Both the position numbers and the translations under genes were made by a program. 64,000 bases of DNA from Elephas maximus indicus (Eukaryota > Chordata > Mammalia > Proboscidea > Elephantidae), in contig NC_064842.1 in the NCBI RefSeq assembly GCF_024166365.1, positions 11,813,001-11,877,000 of the forward strand, in the 5' to 3' direction. Below, piece by piece: positions 41,641 through 53,094 of this stretch; positions within the stretch are counted from its first letter, which is position 1, and each line of letters opens with the position of its first letter. The notes beneath the pieces were generated by a model. That model worked only from the letters and a program-made list of their open reading frames with translations, had not been told where the DNA came from and did no database searches.

Positions 41641-43155
41641 CCTCAAATGCTCATTTGAATATTTACTGAACACTATTATGCCCCAGTGCCTTTATAAAAA
41701 TTACCTCTACTACAAAAATACTGTAGTATATGAATTGTTGTATCATTTAACAATATACAGAAGTTTGACCACAGAACTTAACTTTATGAAGCAGCTATTA
41801 AGATCCAACGTTAAAAAGAAAAAAAAGTGAAGGTCCTTTATATACTATAAAACAAGGGATTTTTTTTTATTCTTACAGTTAGCTACGTACCCCCTACACA
41901 GTAGACAGCTGGCCCTCCTGTGTCCTAAAGCTATATCATTTATTTGTTCGTTTTCAAGTAGAAGAAGCCCAATACTCGAAACTTCACAACTTCAGTGACT
42001 CTCTGCTCTCTCTTCAATATTTTTCCCAAATCCGTCATCCTCCCAAGGGACCCAAGGAAGGAGGCGTGGAGGCTAGAGCTGTGGTTAGAATGTGGTGTGG
42101 TGAAATGACCTGGTATCTGTGGCATTGCTGTCACTGCCCCTGGTGGTGTCCTCCTTTTACAGGGCATTGTCCTCCTTTCACAGGGCACTGCTTTCACTGA
42201 CTCTGCATGATGAATTCCATTACCTTATAGGGCAAGCATTTAACTTTAGCAAATACGTCTCACATCCGGCTTCCTTACAGCCCTGCCCTGGATGGCACCT
42301 CTGTTAGGTCCAGACGCCTGAGACAGAAGGCAGAAGGGAGCCTCCTCCAGGGATATGAGAACTAGACCATAGCCTAGCCCAAGAACTCTGCAGCCTCAGG
42401 CTCCACCAGCAAGAGGAGAGGGTCTGGATTCTTGCCTTGGCCTCCATGTGCCCTGCAGTCAAGAAAATGACAGGGCCTAGGAGGAGAAAGAGGCTCAGGC
42501 CAGGATGCTAGGACAGGCCAACTCTCCATCATAGGTTAGAGACCTATCCAGCAAGAATAGCCCAGGCGGCCTTTGGATTGTCACACCACTCCCTGTGTGA
42601 GCTACTCCCACCTCCCTAGGAAACGGGATCAATGCCTCCTTTGGTATAGACACAAACTACCCTGATTGCCCTTCCAGTGCCCAGGAAGGTATCCTTGCCT
42701 TCTACTTCTGTTTCCACTCTGAGGACTGAAATGTCAACCATGGAGTGTCACTGGAAAACATCTACTTTATCAGGACAGATTCTGCGATGAAATGTCCTAG
42801 TCAGCAACCCCTTGGCAGGGTCCCTTGTATGTCCTGCTTAGCCCTGAGCCCAGCAACCCACTGGGCTTTGACAGCAGAGTCACTCCAGTCCCTTCTGCAG
42901 CACCTGGGCCACCCCCCGGCTCATTGCTTGGTCCATGCCATGTCCTCCACTAGGCACTGCTGAATATTTCACCCAGGAGTTTAGGACTGCCCACCTGAGC
43001 CAGTAACTCTTTCTTCATTGGATTTTTCCTCTGAAGGCTGTCTGCAACTCCCTCCCTTCTGAATGTCTGGGCTGTGGCTAAATTTGGAGTGTCCAGGAAC
43101 TTGTTGTCTTTGAATCTTCATCAAGACAGAGATGTTTCCTTGTGTGTGTATTTCT
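41641..43155. other. Unassigned, mostly unique sequence
   Basis: About 1.5 kb without a gene or repeat I can support. Confidence 0.5.
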
Positions 43156-43159
43156 AGCG

Positions 43160-43385
43160 TGATACTATGGAGAAGGCTCTAGATTTAAAGTCAGAAAACT
43201 CACAACAATTTGAATTCTGCCTCTGCTTCTTACTATTTAACCTTTCTGAGCCTCAGTTTCCTCATCTGTGAGGTGGGGGTAAAATCATTTTACAAGGCTG
43301 CTTTGGTAATCAAAAATAAAAATCTGAAAGCACCTAGCACAGTGCCAGGCACACCAAGATGCTCAGTAAACATTAATTGAATGGG
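43160..43385 (+). repeat. MIR SINE, sense
   Basis: GAAGGCTCTAGATTTAAAGT, GAGCCTCAGTTTCCTCATCT, AGCACCTAGCACAGTGCCAG and GCTCAGTAAACATTA are classic MIR. Confidence 0.88.
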
Positions 43386-44296
43386 AACCCTTTTTCCTTG
43401 GTGATCTACGACCACCCTCTGGTGTGTGTAATGGGATACTCTTTGGATCTGACACTGGAGACTACGGTGGAGACCTTGGAAGACCCGCTAGCATGTCATC
43501 AATGTGTATCCACTAGGCTATGAGCAGGTTTGTAAATTCCAATGTTTCTGCATTGTTCTTGTTTATTTTATGTAATTTTCCACATTTAACAGAAGATCAG
43601 TTGGTGTAAAATTTAATTAAATTTATTTTATTGTGACCTACATAAGGAACATCACAAGTAGGAAAGAATTGTTTCATTTGAGCCTTCGTGGCTTCAGTCT
43701 TAAACATTAATAACAGCTGTATCGTATATTATTATGGGCACCTTCCACGTACATAGAAAAATGTCCCCAATGGCAGCGGAAGCTTCCCTTGATTACCCAT
43801 TTTGCCTAATGTATGCATATAAATGCACATATATTTTTATATCTATGTTTACAGCTTTCTTAGTTAAGTGTCTGTGATCCATTCATATAAGATAAAACTT
43901 AGGTATTTCATACAGTTTGAAAACCTAGATGCTTGCCTTATGCTGCCTTACCCCACCCAGAGGGAGAGGTGAGGGTGCAAGTCTCCAGGCCTGCCTGACT
44001 CTGCTCCTGGTGGTCCCCCTGAAGAATTGATGCTGGGCGTCTGCAGCCTTCTGCTCCAGCCGGACTTGGGAATAATCCTCAAGTAATCTGCACCCTCCGC
44101 CCTGGAGACTTGGCATTTGCCCTCGTGGTTAAGTCAATAAAATGTAATAGGAATGGCCTGGACTACTAAACTGGGAAGTTACCCAGGATGCCCACTTGAG
44201 TTAGCCCACTTTGGGTGGTGTGAGCAAAGTGTCCCCTATGGTAGAGTTGGGGCCAACTCCTGCTTCCTCACTCCCAGTCCAGAGCTCTCTAGGGAC
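43386..44296. other. Unassigned, mostly unique sequence
   Basis: No gene or repeat supported. Confidence 0.5.
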
Positions 44297-44463
44297 CAAA
44301 ACTAAACCAAACCCACTGACATCGAGTTGATTCCGACTCATAGCGACACTATAGGACAGAGTAGAACTGCCCCATAGAGTTTCCAAGGAGTGCATGGCGG
44401 ATTTGAACTGCCAACCTCTTGGTTAGCAGCCGAGCACTTAACCACTAGCCACCAGGGTTTCCT
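44297..44463 (-). mobile_element. AfroSINE, short form, well preserved
   Basis: CACTGACATCGAGTTGATTC, AACTGCCCCATAGAGTTTCC and TAGCCACCAGGGTTTCC. Similar CTAGGGAC and GTAGGGAC flanks may be the target duplication. Confidence 0.95.
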
Positions 44464-44760
44464 TTGTAGGGACGGGCTTGTCATAACAGATGGAACTTGA
44501 GGAGGACTTTAAATATCAGTAGTACTTGGATGACTTGACGGGAGCAAGGAGGGCATTCCAGGCTAAAGTTTTGAAAACACAGTTTAATGTTCTAATGCTT
44601 GATAATTAGTTCACATGTCCAGCCTAACTGTCCAACCTAGACCATGACATAAAGTTCAGAGAGAGAGTTGGTCTCGTTTATGTCTTCTCTGTCCTCCAAA
44701 ACACTTACCACAGTGCTGGACACATAACAAGTTCATAATAAAAATTATTAATTATTGCTC
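44464..44760. other. Unassigned, with an L2 3' end at 44660-44752
   Basis: GTCTTCTCTGTCCTCCAAAA, TTACCACAGTGCTGGACACA and AAGTTCATAATAAA match the L2 3' end. The left part is not recognised. Confidence 0.55.
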
Positions 44761-44772
44761 TGAACTTCACTG

Positions 44773-44987
44773 TTGTTGTTGTTGTTGTGGGTGCTGTTGA
44801 GTTGATTCCAACTCATAACGACCCCCATATGACACACTAGACCTGCCCCACAGGGTTTTCCTAGGTTTTTAATCTTTGCAGGATCAGATCGCCAGGTCTT
44901 CCTCCTTTGGAGCCACTGGGTAGGTTTGAACCACAAACCTTTTGGTTAGCACCCAAGCCTTTAACGCTTTGCACCACCAGGGCTCCT
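44773..44987 (-). mobile_element. AfroSINE, longer variant, with TSD
   Basis: TGAACTTCACTG at 44761-44772 and TGAACTTGACTG at 44988-44999 flank it. The tail side carries a (GTT)n run, the complement of AAC repeats, as in RTE tails. Confidence 0.93.
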
Positions 44988-45092
44988 TGAACTTGACTGA
45001 GTAGGAGCCAGAATGGTGGAATTTTGTGAGTATCTGTAAAGAGTACTTAGTTGTTATGTCACATGAATAATGTGAACACCATTGAAACATAA

Positions 45093-45135
45093 CCCAGTAA
45101 CCCAGTGCCGTCAAGTCGATTCCAACTCATAGCAT
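45093..45135 (-). mobile_element. Ultra-short SINE insertion with perfect 15-bp TSD
   Basis: Only the SINE 3' end is present (GTGCCGTCAAGTCGATTCCA then ACTCATAGC). ACCATTGAAACATAA at 45078-45092 is repeated exactly at 45136-45150. This is a complete retrotransposition event truncated to about 43 bases. Confidence 0.93.
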
Positions 45136-45150
45136 ACCATTGAAACATAA

Positions 45151-45555
45151 GAGGATCAAATTATGCTTAACCACTGCCTATTCTCAACTGGACAACCAGC
45201 ACAAAAAGGCATGATTCATCTGAAATCCACAATCAAAGGGACTGCACGTCTCTGTTTTCAACCCTTCACTCGGAGAATGCACATAGTCAGACTTCAGCTG
45301 AACAAAATCAGAGGACAGAGGCCACCAAAGTTGAGCCTGGTGAACTGTATCTTAAATAGTCTTCCTACTTTCGTGGGTGAGGGTAATCCATGTTATTAGT
45401 GTGGGGGTCAGTTTCCATTAAAATCATAACCAGAGAACCTAATATCATCAGATTTCAGGCTTTATGTGAGGCATGTTTCCCTGACACAGAGTACCATTAT
45501 CCTCCTTACAAGGGGGGTATTTGAAAGCATTCCACACATTAATAGTAATAATAAC
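45151..45555. other. Unassigned stretch
   Basis: No gene or repeat is supported. Confidence 0.45.
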
Positions 45556-45556
45556 T

Positions 45557-46085
45557 ACCCTTCATTGAGTACTTCACTATGTGTCTGTCATGAATATAAG
45601 CATTTCATACAAATCTGCTCATATAAGCTGCTCAGCCTGCCTCTGACGTATGTATCATTGTTGTTAGTAGTCGTCGAGTAGGCTCCAGCTCATGGCGACC
45701 TTACGTATAACGCCATGAAACATTGCCCAGTCCTGCACTCTCCTCACAATTGTTGGTATGTTTGAGCCCATTGTGGTAGCTATTATGTGAATCTGTCTCA
45801 TGGAGGCTTTCATTCCTTTTTGCTGACCTCTACCAAACATGATGTCTATTTCTAGGGATTGGTTTTGTCTGATGACGTGTCCAAAGTAAGCAAGCTGAAG
45901 TCTCACCACCCTTGCATCTAAAGAGCATTCTGGCTGTACTTCTGCCAAGGCTGGTTTGTTTGTTCTTCTGGCAGTCCAGGTATATTCAATATTATTTGCC
46001 AGCCTAAGACCCAGTTTATAGGTTCATAAACTGAGGCTTAGAGGAGGCAAGCAATTAGCCCAATTTGGCCCTCGGCAGCCTGCCT
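45557..46085 (-). repeat. MIR SINE, antisense, split by RTE
   Basis: The left half, TCATTGAGTACTTCACTATG (45563-45582), and the right half, ATAAACTGAGGCTTAGAGG (46026-46044), are adjacent in MIR order. The RTE at 45660-45997 separates them. Confidence 0.7.
45660..45997 (-). mobile_element. RTE LINE 3' fragment inside MIR
   Basis: From the tail TTGTTAGTAGTCGTCGAGTA through CCCAGTCCTGCACTCTCC and GAGCATTCTGGCTGTACTTC to GGCAGTCCAGGTATATTCAA. Confidence 0.9.
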
Positions 46086-46313
46086 ACAAAGCCTGTGCCC
46101 ATGGCTACTGAACTCACTCTGCCCTCGGCAAGAGCCCAAGGAAGCCAGTGCAGAAGTGGCCTCAACACTTATCTCCCTTTCTGCCCTCTGTCTTTATTTT
46201 TCATGAGAATTTATACAGGAAATAGGGGGTCAGAAAATGAAGCTTGGATCTACATCCCCAACCTGTGAGAAATTAGGCCAGCTAGGTATCTTTGAACTTT
46301 TCCGTGGTTGCTG
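46086..46313. other. Unassigned stretch
   Basis: Nothing recognisable. Confidence 0.4.
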
Positions 46314-47008
46314 CAGTGGTTCTCAAAGTGTGCTCCTGGGCCAGCAGTATCAACATCACCTGGGAGCTTGTTAGAAACGCACATTCTTGGGCCCTGTTTT
46401 AGTTATCTAGTGCTGCTGTAACAGAAATACCACAAGTGGATGGCTTTAACAAACAGAAATTTATTTTCTCTCAGTCTAGTAGGCTAGAAGTCCAAAATCA
46501 GGGCATCACCTCCAGGGGAAGGCTTTCTCTCTCTGTCGATTCTGGAGGAAGGTCATTCTCATCCATCTTCCCCTCGATTAGGAGCTTCTCTGTGCAGGAA
46601 CCCCAGGTTCAAAGGAAGTGCTCTGCTACCGGCACTGCTTTCTTGTTGGTTTGAGGTCCCCCCTCTCTGCTCACTTCCCTTTCATCTCTTGTAAGATAAA
46701 AGGTGGTACAGGCCACACCCCAAGGAAACTCCTGTTGCATTGGATCAGGGATGTGACCTTAGTAAGGGTCTTACAACGCCACCTTAATCCTCTTTAACTT
46801 AAAATTACAATCACAAAATGGAGGACAACCACACAAAACTGGAAATCACGGCTTAAAAAAGTTGACACATATTTTGGGGGGACACAATTCAATACATGAC
46901 AACACCTAACCCAGACCTACTGAATCTGAAACTGGGGGTGAGCCCAGAAATCTGTGTTTTTAAAGCCCTCTGGGTGATTCTGATACAGGCCAATGTGTGA
47001 GAACCCCT
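46314..47008 (+). mobile_element. MER5A split by a MaLR LTR
   Basis: CAGTGGTTCTCAAAGTGTGC, ATCACCTGGGAGCTTG and TCTTGGGCCC precede the LTR. ACCCAGACCTACTGAATC, AAATCTGTGTTTTTAAAGCC and ATGTGTGAGAACCC follow it. The hAT element is complete once the LTR is removed. Confidence 0.85.
46395..46901 (-). mobile_element. MaLR solo LTR, antisense
   Basis: Starts TGTTTTAGTTATCTAGTGC and ends CAATACATGACA. AACAGAAATTTATTTTCTC holds the antisense poly-A signal. Same family as 61370-61881. No internal region is present. Confidence 0.85.
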
Positions 47009-47179
47009 CAATTAGTGGAATAACAAACAGACTGAGAAGGGAACATGCATTGAAGCCAGCAAAACACAGGAGGGTGGAATTCTCAAAACCAGTCTCGAGA
47101 ATTTCATATTTACACAATATCCTGGGACTGGAAAGTTAAAAGAGAATTTAGAGGCTTTCTAACACAAGCTGCTCATTTC

Positions 47180-47290
47180 ACACTTGGGAAAACTGAAGGT
47201 CAGGAAAGTAAAGCAAAGAGTTCTTTGTCACAAAGCGAGTTGGTGGCCAAGCCTTACTACAGAACCCAGGCCTGGTCTCCCAGCTCTGAG
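47180..47290 (-). repeat. MIR-like remnant, antisense
   Basis: CACACTTGGGAAAACTGAAG, GAGTTGGTGGCCAAGCC and AGAACCCAGGCCTGGTCTCC fit an old MIR-type core. Confidence 0.5.
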
Positions 47291-48246
47291 TTATCTGCCA
47301 CTAGCTCACTTCCCTTCCAGTTTCCAAATATACCCTCAACAACTATGACTTCTCCCAAGCCAGTGCTTAGAGATTGGGTAGAAGCAATCTTTCTCCTTAT
47401 CCTGACATAAATATAAATAGCGCTTTCTTTTCTTACATTTCTACTCTGCATTGATACTATATACTCTCAATTTTCAGAGCAATTTATCAAAGGTTTCATT
47501 CAAATTAGTATAATAATTTTATTTCCTCTTTCATCTCATAGCTAGTCTAGGACTGAAGTTGTTACATTTTTAGTTTTTTATTAGGAATTCACACATATTT
47601 TTTTTCCTGAAGAACTCAAGGCTATGTTTCTTTATCTCTTTGGAAGCTAATCATCTCAGATGACCCCGACCTTGATGTGCTCAGCAACACTGCTAACTGC
47701 CTTTGCTGAGATATGGGAAGCCATCTTTCTAAAGCCGCTCATTGCCATCACCAAATCTACTTTTTCCTACTCTCAAATAGCAAACCAAATGGCCAAAAAA
47801 AATTTAGTCAAAGTGATTGATTTGTGGGAATAACTAAATAATTGGCATTCAAGATGATAGGCAGTTGCCAGAATTTTAATATTTCCATCCATAGATGGGT
47901 TATTTGCTGAGCTGTTTTTGTTGCGTTTTATAGCTTGCTTGCTTGCCTTCTCTTTCTTTCTTCCTTTTTCATTTTCTCTTTTTTTCTTTCCTTCCTTCCT
48001 TCTTTCTTTCTTTCCTTCTTCCCAAACATTTCAGAAACTAGCCTGTTCAGTGGTAACCCCATCCACATTGAATGTTAAAGATGCTCTGAGTCCACACAGA
48101 GCTGGGCACCTTCCCATCAGGCAGGAAGGAGATACAGTCTTAGCTCTTCAGTAAATTCACTCAAGCTCTATCTCCACAGGGGTCATTTACTTTTCTTTAT
48201 CTACGTTAAACTTCCTTCACTTTTAAAAAATCAGTTAAGTACTTAC
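47291..48246. other. Unassigned, with pyrimidine-rich (CTTT)n at 47936-48026
   Basis: A CT-rich microsatellite built from CTTT, CCTT and TTTC units lies at 47936-48026. The rest is not recognised. Confidence 0.55.
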
Positions 48247-48259
48247 TATGCTACATTTT

Positions 48260-48424
48260 GGAGCCCTGGTGGCAAAATGGTTAAGAGCTCAGCTGTTAAC
48301 CAAAAAGTCATCAGTTCGAATCCACCAGCCACTCCTTGGAAATCCTGTGAAGCAGGTCTACTCCGTCCTATAGGATTGCTATGAGTCGGAATCGACTCAA
48401 TGGCAATAGGTTTGGTTTTTGGTT
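48260..48424 (+). mobile_element. AfroSINE, first of a tandem pair
   Basis: GGAGCCCTGGTGGCAAAATGG head and tail TATGAGTCGGAATCGACTCA. TATGCTACATTTTGGA at 48247-48262 recurs exactly at 48425-48440. Confidence 0.95.
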
Positions 48425-48438
48425 TATGCTACATTTTG

Positions 48439-48624
48439 GAGTTCCTAGAAAGTTAATGTGCTCAGCTGATAACCAAAAGTTTGGACATTCAAATCCACTC
48501 AGTGGCACCTAGGAAAAAAGTTCTAGGAATCTGAAATATGTGCTTTTGAAAATCCTACGGAGCACAGTTCTATTCTGACACATGGGGACGCCATGAGTCA
48601 AAGTCAACTCCGTGGCAACTGTTT
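48439..48624 (+). mobile_element. AfroSINE, second of the tandem pair, older
   Basis: GGAGTTCCTAGAAAGTTAAT, then an older core and tail ATGAGTCAAAGTCAACTCCG. It is followed by TATGCTACCTTTT at 48625-48637, a third copy of the target site. It is more diverged than its partner. Confidence 0.88.
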
Positions 48625-48637
48625 TATGCTACCTTTT

Positions 48638-49384
48638 TGTAGGGGATTCTGGGAAGTCCCAGGGAATTAAAATATTTTTAAAAATTATGAATCCACACTC
48701 TGAGAGCTTGCAATCTAAATCCAATAGCAAGGATATGGCCATTGGTAGTAGCAGGGCAAAGAAATTAGTATTTAAAACAAGAAGGCGTTGAACTGTTTTG
48801 CATACTAGAGAGTAGCCTGGCTTGTATCAGAGCAAATTGTTCTTTATTAAAGTATTGTTTGTGTGTGAAAGGTAAATCTTCCCCTAGGCCATGAACTGGA
48901 AGGAATAACAAAGAAGGAAGAAAGAAAGAGTGTGCAAATACTCTGCTTGGGAAAATTTGGAGTTTCAGAATCAGTCACAAACAACTGAAGACACTAAGAA
49001 TGTGAAGGAGAGAAGGTGACACAGAAGAAGGGCCTGGGGAGAAGACGGGGAGGAAAGAGAGGCCAAGAAGCGGGGGAAGCACCAGCAGCAAGAAATCCCC
49101 ATGGTCCTGTGTCACTTGAGGGGATAAAGAAACGAGGGTGAGGTCAATGTGGGCCAAAATGGGATAGTAAGAGTAGATGGCATGAAAATCTTTTTGTACT
49201 AAAGTAAGCTCGGTCACTCATGCTCTTCAGCCCGGGTCTTTTTTTCTTTATTTTATTGAATTCATAGGAAGTCCTTAGGGCAAGTAAGAAGGGATGCAAC
49301 TCCTAGGACCAGTTAAATTGACACTTTAATTAAAAACAATCTTGTTCCTTTTGAAAATCCTAAAATGATATGCCAGTATAGAGC
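48638..49384. other. Unassigned, mostly unique sequence
   Basis: No gene or repeat is supported. The purine-rich stretch near 48980-49100 gives a reverse-strand open frame without a recognisable motif. Confidence 0.5.
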
Positions 49385-49545
49385 TAGCGATTCTAAATCC
49401 TGATCTAGTGAAGGATCACTAAGAAATTTTTAATAATACAAAGTCCTGGGCCCCACCACAGATCTTCACCACCAGGGCTAATTACAAGAATATGTTTTTT
49501 AGAAGCCCCCCAGGGGATTCTGAGTCACATTCAGTGGTCTGTGCC
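49385..49545. repeat. MER5-like hAT remnant
   Basis: TCCTGGGCCCCACCACAGAT and GAAGCCCCCCAGGGGATTCT with AGTGGTCTGTGCC fit a diverged MER5-type element. Confidence 0.5.
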
Positions 49546-50351
49546 AAAGCAACCTGAAAAATATACAGAAATTTTGCAGATGATTATTGTCAAAAACAAT
49601 AGCAAATTCTGACTCCTTCTTTTTGTTAGGTTGATCACCCTTGTTCTGCAGCCTGGCTTCTCAAACTATTTCTGACTACTGATTAATTCAGAGGGATTTG
49701 TGGAGCAACCTCCATGTCTATTCCAAATTGTCGCTGAAAATAAGAAAAGAAAAAATATGTCACAAGAATAGTAAGGAACACTGCTCTTCATTTCAAGGAC
49801 CAGTGAAGGATCAGGGCAAGTTATTTACAATCTCCTTGGAAGACAAGACTGTATCACCCAAGGTGACCCTGCCATGGACCATCAATGGTGTTCTGATTCC
49901 TCTCTGAGAACACTGCCCTGGGAGAGCAAGCCATGAATCCAATATATCAGTATCTCTTACCAAACATGCAGGAATGTCAGGGCAAAGGCATCATCCATGC
50001 CTAATGCCCAAAAAGGGCCCTGTCTTCCCCACTAGCCTGAATCTGACTCATACCCCACATACTGGGTGGCTTGAGAATTGGGATTTTGAGATGTGAGTCA
50101 GCAGGCTCCTGATACCCACATAATATTTTCATTGTGAGCTGTGACACTCATCATTAGACCATCCACCAAAAGAGCTGCATTGGTCAGTTGTTCATTTTGG
50201 TAGATATGATCTAAATCTTAAATCATAATCATTAAAAAGTCAACCTCCAAAGTCATAACAGATTTAAGACTTCCAGTGGTGTCAAACAGGTGGTCAGTAA
50301 ATCAATCTGTAACACAAGCAAATTAACTGAATTTTTTTTTTAATTACCCTG
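49546..50351. other. Unassigned, mostly unique sequence
   Basis: No gene or repeat supported. Confidence 0.5.
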
Positions 50352-50598
50352 TTGTTATTGTTGTTAGGTGCTGCCAAGTTGATTCCGGCTCATAGAGACT
50401 CCATGCACAACAGAACAAAACACTGCCCAGCCCTGCGCTATCCTCCCAGTCGTTGCTATGTTTGAGCCCATTGTTGCAGCCACTGTGTCAATCTGTCTCG
50501 TTGACGGTCTCCCGCTTTTTCTCTGACCCTCTACTTTACCAAGTATGATGTCCTTCTCCAGAAAGTAGTCCCTCCTGATAAAATGTCCCAAGTAGGTA
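50352..50598 (-). mobile_element. RTE LINE 3' fragment
   Basis: TTGTTATTGTTGTTAGGTGC, ACTGCCCAGCCCTGCGCTAT, GCCACTGTGTCAATCTGTC and GTCCCTCCTGATAAAATGTC. It is 5'-truncated at about 245 bp. Confidence 0.93.
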
Positions 50599-50943
50599 AA
50601 AAATACCCTAGACTATTTTTATTGAATGCACTGATGCAATAAGACACCAAGAAAAATTGGATTTGCTTCTTTCTTTAAAGAAGGCAGCAGATTCTAGAAA
50701 GAGTAGGCAAAAGGAAGAAATAATCTCACCGGGTCACTAAATTATTGGTCAAATCAATTATTCACCATTGTCAATAGATATTGATTAAACAGCCACAGCT
50801 TTATTACCACAAAATGAGGAGCTATTTTATTTCTTAGTCCTTTCTGTTGGGGCCTGAGATCTTTAACTGCTTCTGTCCCTTCTCTACCAGAAGAATGCTC
50901 TTGAAGCATGGCTTGGATCAAAAACCCCCCATTGTCTCTTCCT
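50599..50943. other. Unassigned stretch
   Basis: No gene or repeat is recognised in these 345 bases. Confidence 0.45.
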
Positions 50944-50955
50944 TGCTGACCACAA

Positions 50956-51665
50956 CCTTTTTTTTTTTTTTAAATTGAACTTTAGATGAAGATTTACAGA
51001 ACAGACTAGTTTCTCATCAGTTAGTACACACATTGTTCTGTGACACTGGTTAACAACCCCATGACATGTCAACACTCCTCCTTCTCAACCTTGGGCTCCC
51101 TATCACCAGCTTTCTCTTCCTTCCTGCCTTCCAGTCCCCGCCCTAGGGCAGGTGCACCCCTTTAGTCTTGTTTTGTTTCATGGGCCTGTTCAATCTTTGG
51201 CTGAAGGGTGAACCTCAGGAGTGGCCTCACTACCGTGCTGAAAGGGTGTCCAGGGGCCATACTCTCAGGATTTCTCCAGTCTCTATCAGGTCAGCAAGTC
51301 TGGTCTTTCTTTTTGAGTTAGAATTTTGTTCTACATTCTTCTCCAGCTCTGCCCAGGACCCTCTATTATGATCCCTGTCAGAGCAGTCAGTGGTGGTAGC
51401 CGGGCACCAAGCAGCTGTACTGGACTCAGTCTGGTAGAGGCCATGGTAGATGTGGTCCATTAGTCCTTTGGACTAATCTTTCCTTTGTGTCTTTAGTTTT
51501 CTTCATTCTTCATTGCTCCCAAAGGGGTAAGACCAGTACAGTATCCTAGATGGCCGCTCACAGGCTTTTAAGACCCCAGACACTACTCACCAAAGTAGAA
51601 ATGTAGAACATTTTCTTTAAAAACTCTGTCATGCCAACTGAGCTAGACATTCCCTGAGAACACAA
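50956..51665 (-). mobile_element. L1 3' UTR insertion, antisense, with perfect TSD
   Basis: TGCTGACCACAA at 50944-50955 and 51666-51677 flanks the copy exactly. It starts with a T-run (poly-A antisense), then AAATTGAACTTTAGATGAAG. It shares the 3' UTR type of 25888-27455 (CATTAGTCCTTTGGACTAAT). Being 5'-truncated within the 3' UTR, it has no coding part. Confidence 0.93.
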
Positions 51666-51689
51666 TGCTGACCACAATCTTGATCCTGG

Positions 51690-51985
51690 TATGCAAGTCC
51701 CTCACCTTCCTTTCTAACTCAGCTCCACATTTCTGCTTCATGCACTCTAAGCTCTAGCTTCCTGAAGAAACTCCAGAATCTCCTCCTTGATGAGCCTGGA
51801 ATGCCTCTTGCTCCAATCCTCACCCACTTAACCCACTTCAAATGCTACTTCTTCCACTACCTCTTCCTTCCCGCCTCACTCTTCCTACACAGACTAACAA
51901 CAGTTTCTCTGCATTGTTCTTTATCTCTGATAGTTGTGAACAGAGATTCTTTTCTGTACAGACACTGCAACTTCAGGGCGGGCAG
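51690..51985 (+). repeat. L2 3' region
   Basis: CTGCTTCATGCACTCTAAGC, TCAAATGCTACTTCTTCCAC and CTTCCCGCCTCACTCTTCC resemble L2. Confidence 0.6.
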
Positions 51986-52564
51986 GACTCACCTGGTGTG
52001 GACAATAGTGGGTTTTGACTCTACTTTGGTGTCTCCACCAGTGGGAGCTATGGTTGAGTTCCTCACTACTTACCAAGAGTAGCATGGACTACCTAGTCTC
52101 AAAGAATGAGCGTTCTTCAGGTTAGTATGACTCTAAGCCCACCTGCCTCCTTATTTTCTCTTTTATTTCTTGGTGCTTGGGTGCAAAGATTTGAGTTAAT
52201 TATACTCTTCCCACCACCCCCACCCTGTCCCCTTTCTTCTAGGGAGCTTGCAAGTCTTCCTGAACCTGGCCTAAGTAACAAAAGTCATTTCATCAGCTGT
52301 AAATCATTCTCTGAGCCACTAGAATTGAATTTTCCCCAAATTGATCCCAAAAAACCTTCCCTTTCAACTTTACCTTCAACAAAAGGACGGAGGGGAGACT
52401 TCCATTCATCCCACCACAGCATACGACTTTCACGGTCCAATACTCGTCTGGTTTTCCAGCCTCACAGTCCACACTACTTCACTCCACAGGATACTAAATT
52501 ATTTGCAACTTTCTCAAAATATGCCATGTTTTCCAAAGCCCCTATACCTTTGCACATGTTAGTA
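51986..52564. other. Unassigned; contains a 183-codon open frame judged non-coding
   Basis: A plus-strand frame at 52106-52657 is open but proline- and serine-rich without a domain. It runs into L2-like sequence at its 3' end. Confidence 0.45.
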
Positions 52565-52880
52565 TTTTCAGCTTCGGGAATCTTCTCCGCTTTTCTTCCC
52601 GATCCTCTCATTACTATTCCATCACTCTCCCCTCACTATCTTGTACTTACTAATTAAAATTTCAGAAGCTTTCTCAGTTGTCCTCCTCTTTGGATTGGTT
52701 GGCCATCCTCTGTTTTCCCACATAACTGAACATACCTCCATCAAAGCATTTACATACCTCATTGATGTTTCTCCATCTCAGCCATGAACAGTAAGCTCCT
52801 TGAGACTTGACCCTCCAGATAATTTTGTATGTTTTATTGGAACCTCAGAGCCACTGCACATCAACCATTTTTTGTATGAA
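52565..52880 (+). repeat. L2 3' end
   Basis: TTCTTCCCGATCCTCTCATT, ACAGTAAGCTCCTTGAGACT and TTTTGTATGTTTTATTGGAA follow the L2 3' end. Confidence 0.5.
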
Positions 52881-52887
52881 TGATAAA

Positions 52888-52920
52888 GGTAGATAGACAG
52901 AGAGATAGATAGATAGATAA
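52888..52920 (+). repeat. Short GATA/GACA microsatellite
   Basis: AGATAGACAGAGAGATAGAT followed by AGATAGATAA. Confidence 0.85.
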
Positions 52921-53094
52921 AGTGGCCTTTCACCAGACCCCAGGGATTTTTTTCACAGACTTTTCATTTTATCTTCCACCTAAAGTGGAGTTAGGTGTGG
53001 CATTAAGAAGCAGCCTCATATATTATATGTAGGAAGACATTCTCAGGACTGCAAACCTGACCCTAGGGAAAATAAGAACCAAACCTTTGGGGAA

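Noticed and set aside
43500-43930. AT-rich stretch considered as a conserved noncoding element
   Set aside because: It lacks recognised repeats, but conservation cannot be judged from one sequence.
52106-52657. 183-codon plus-strand open frame
   Set aside because: Composition is low-complexity Ser/Pro/Leu, it overlaps a second open frame and runs into L2-like sequence at its 3' end. No known domain is visible.
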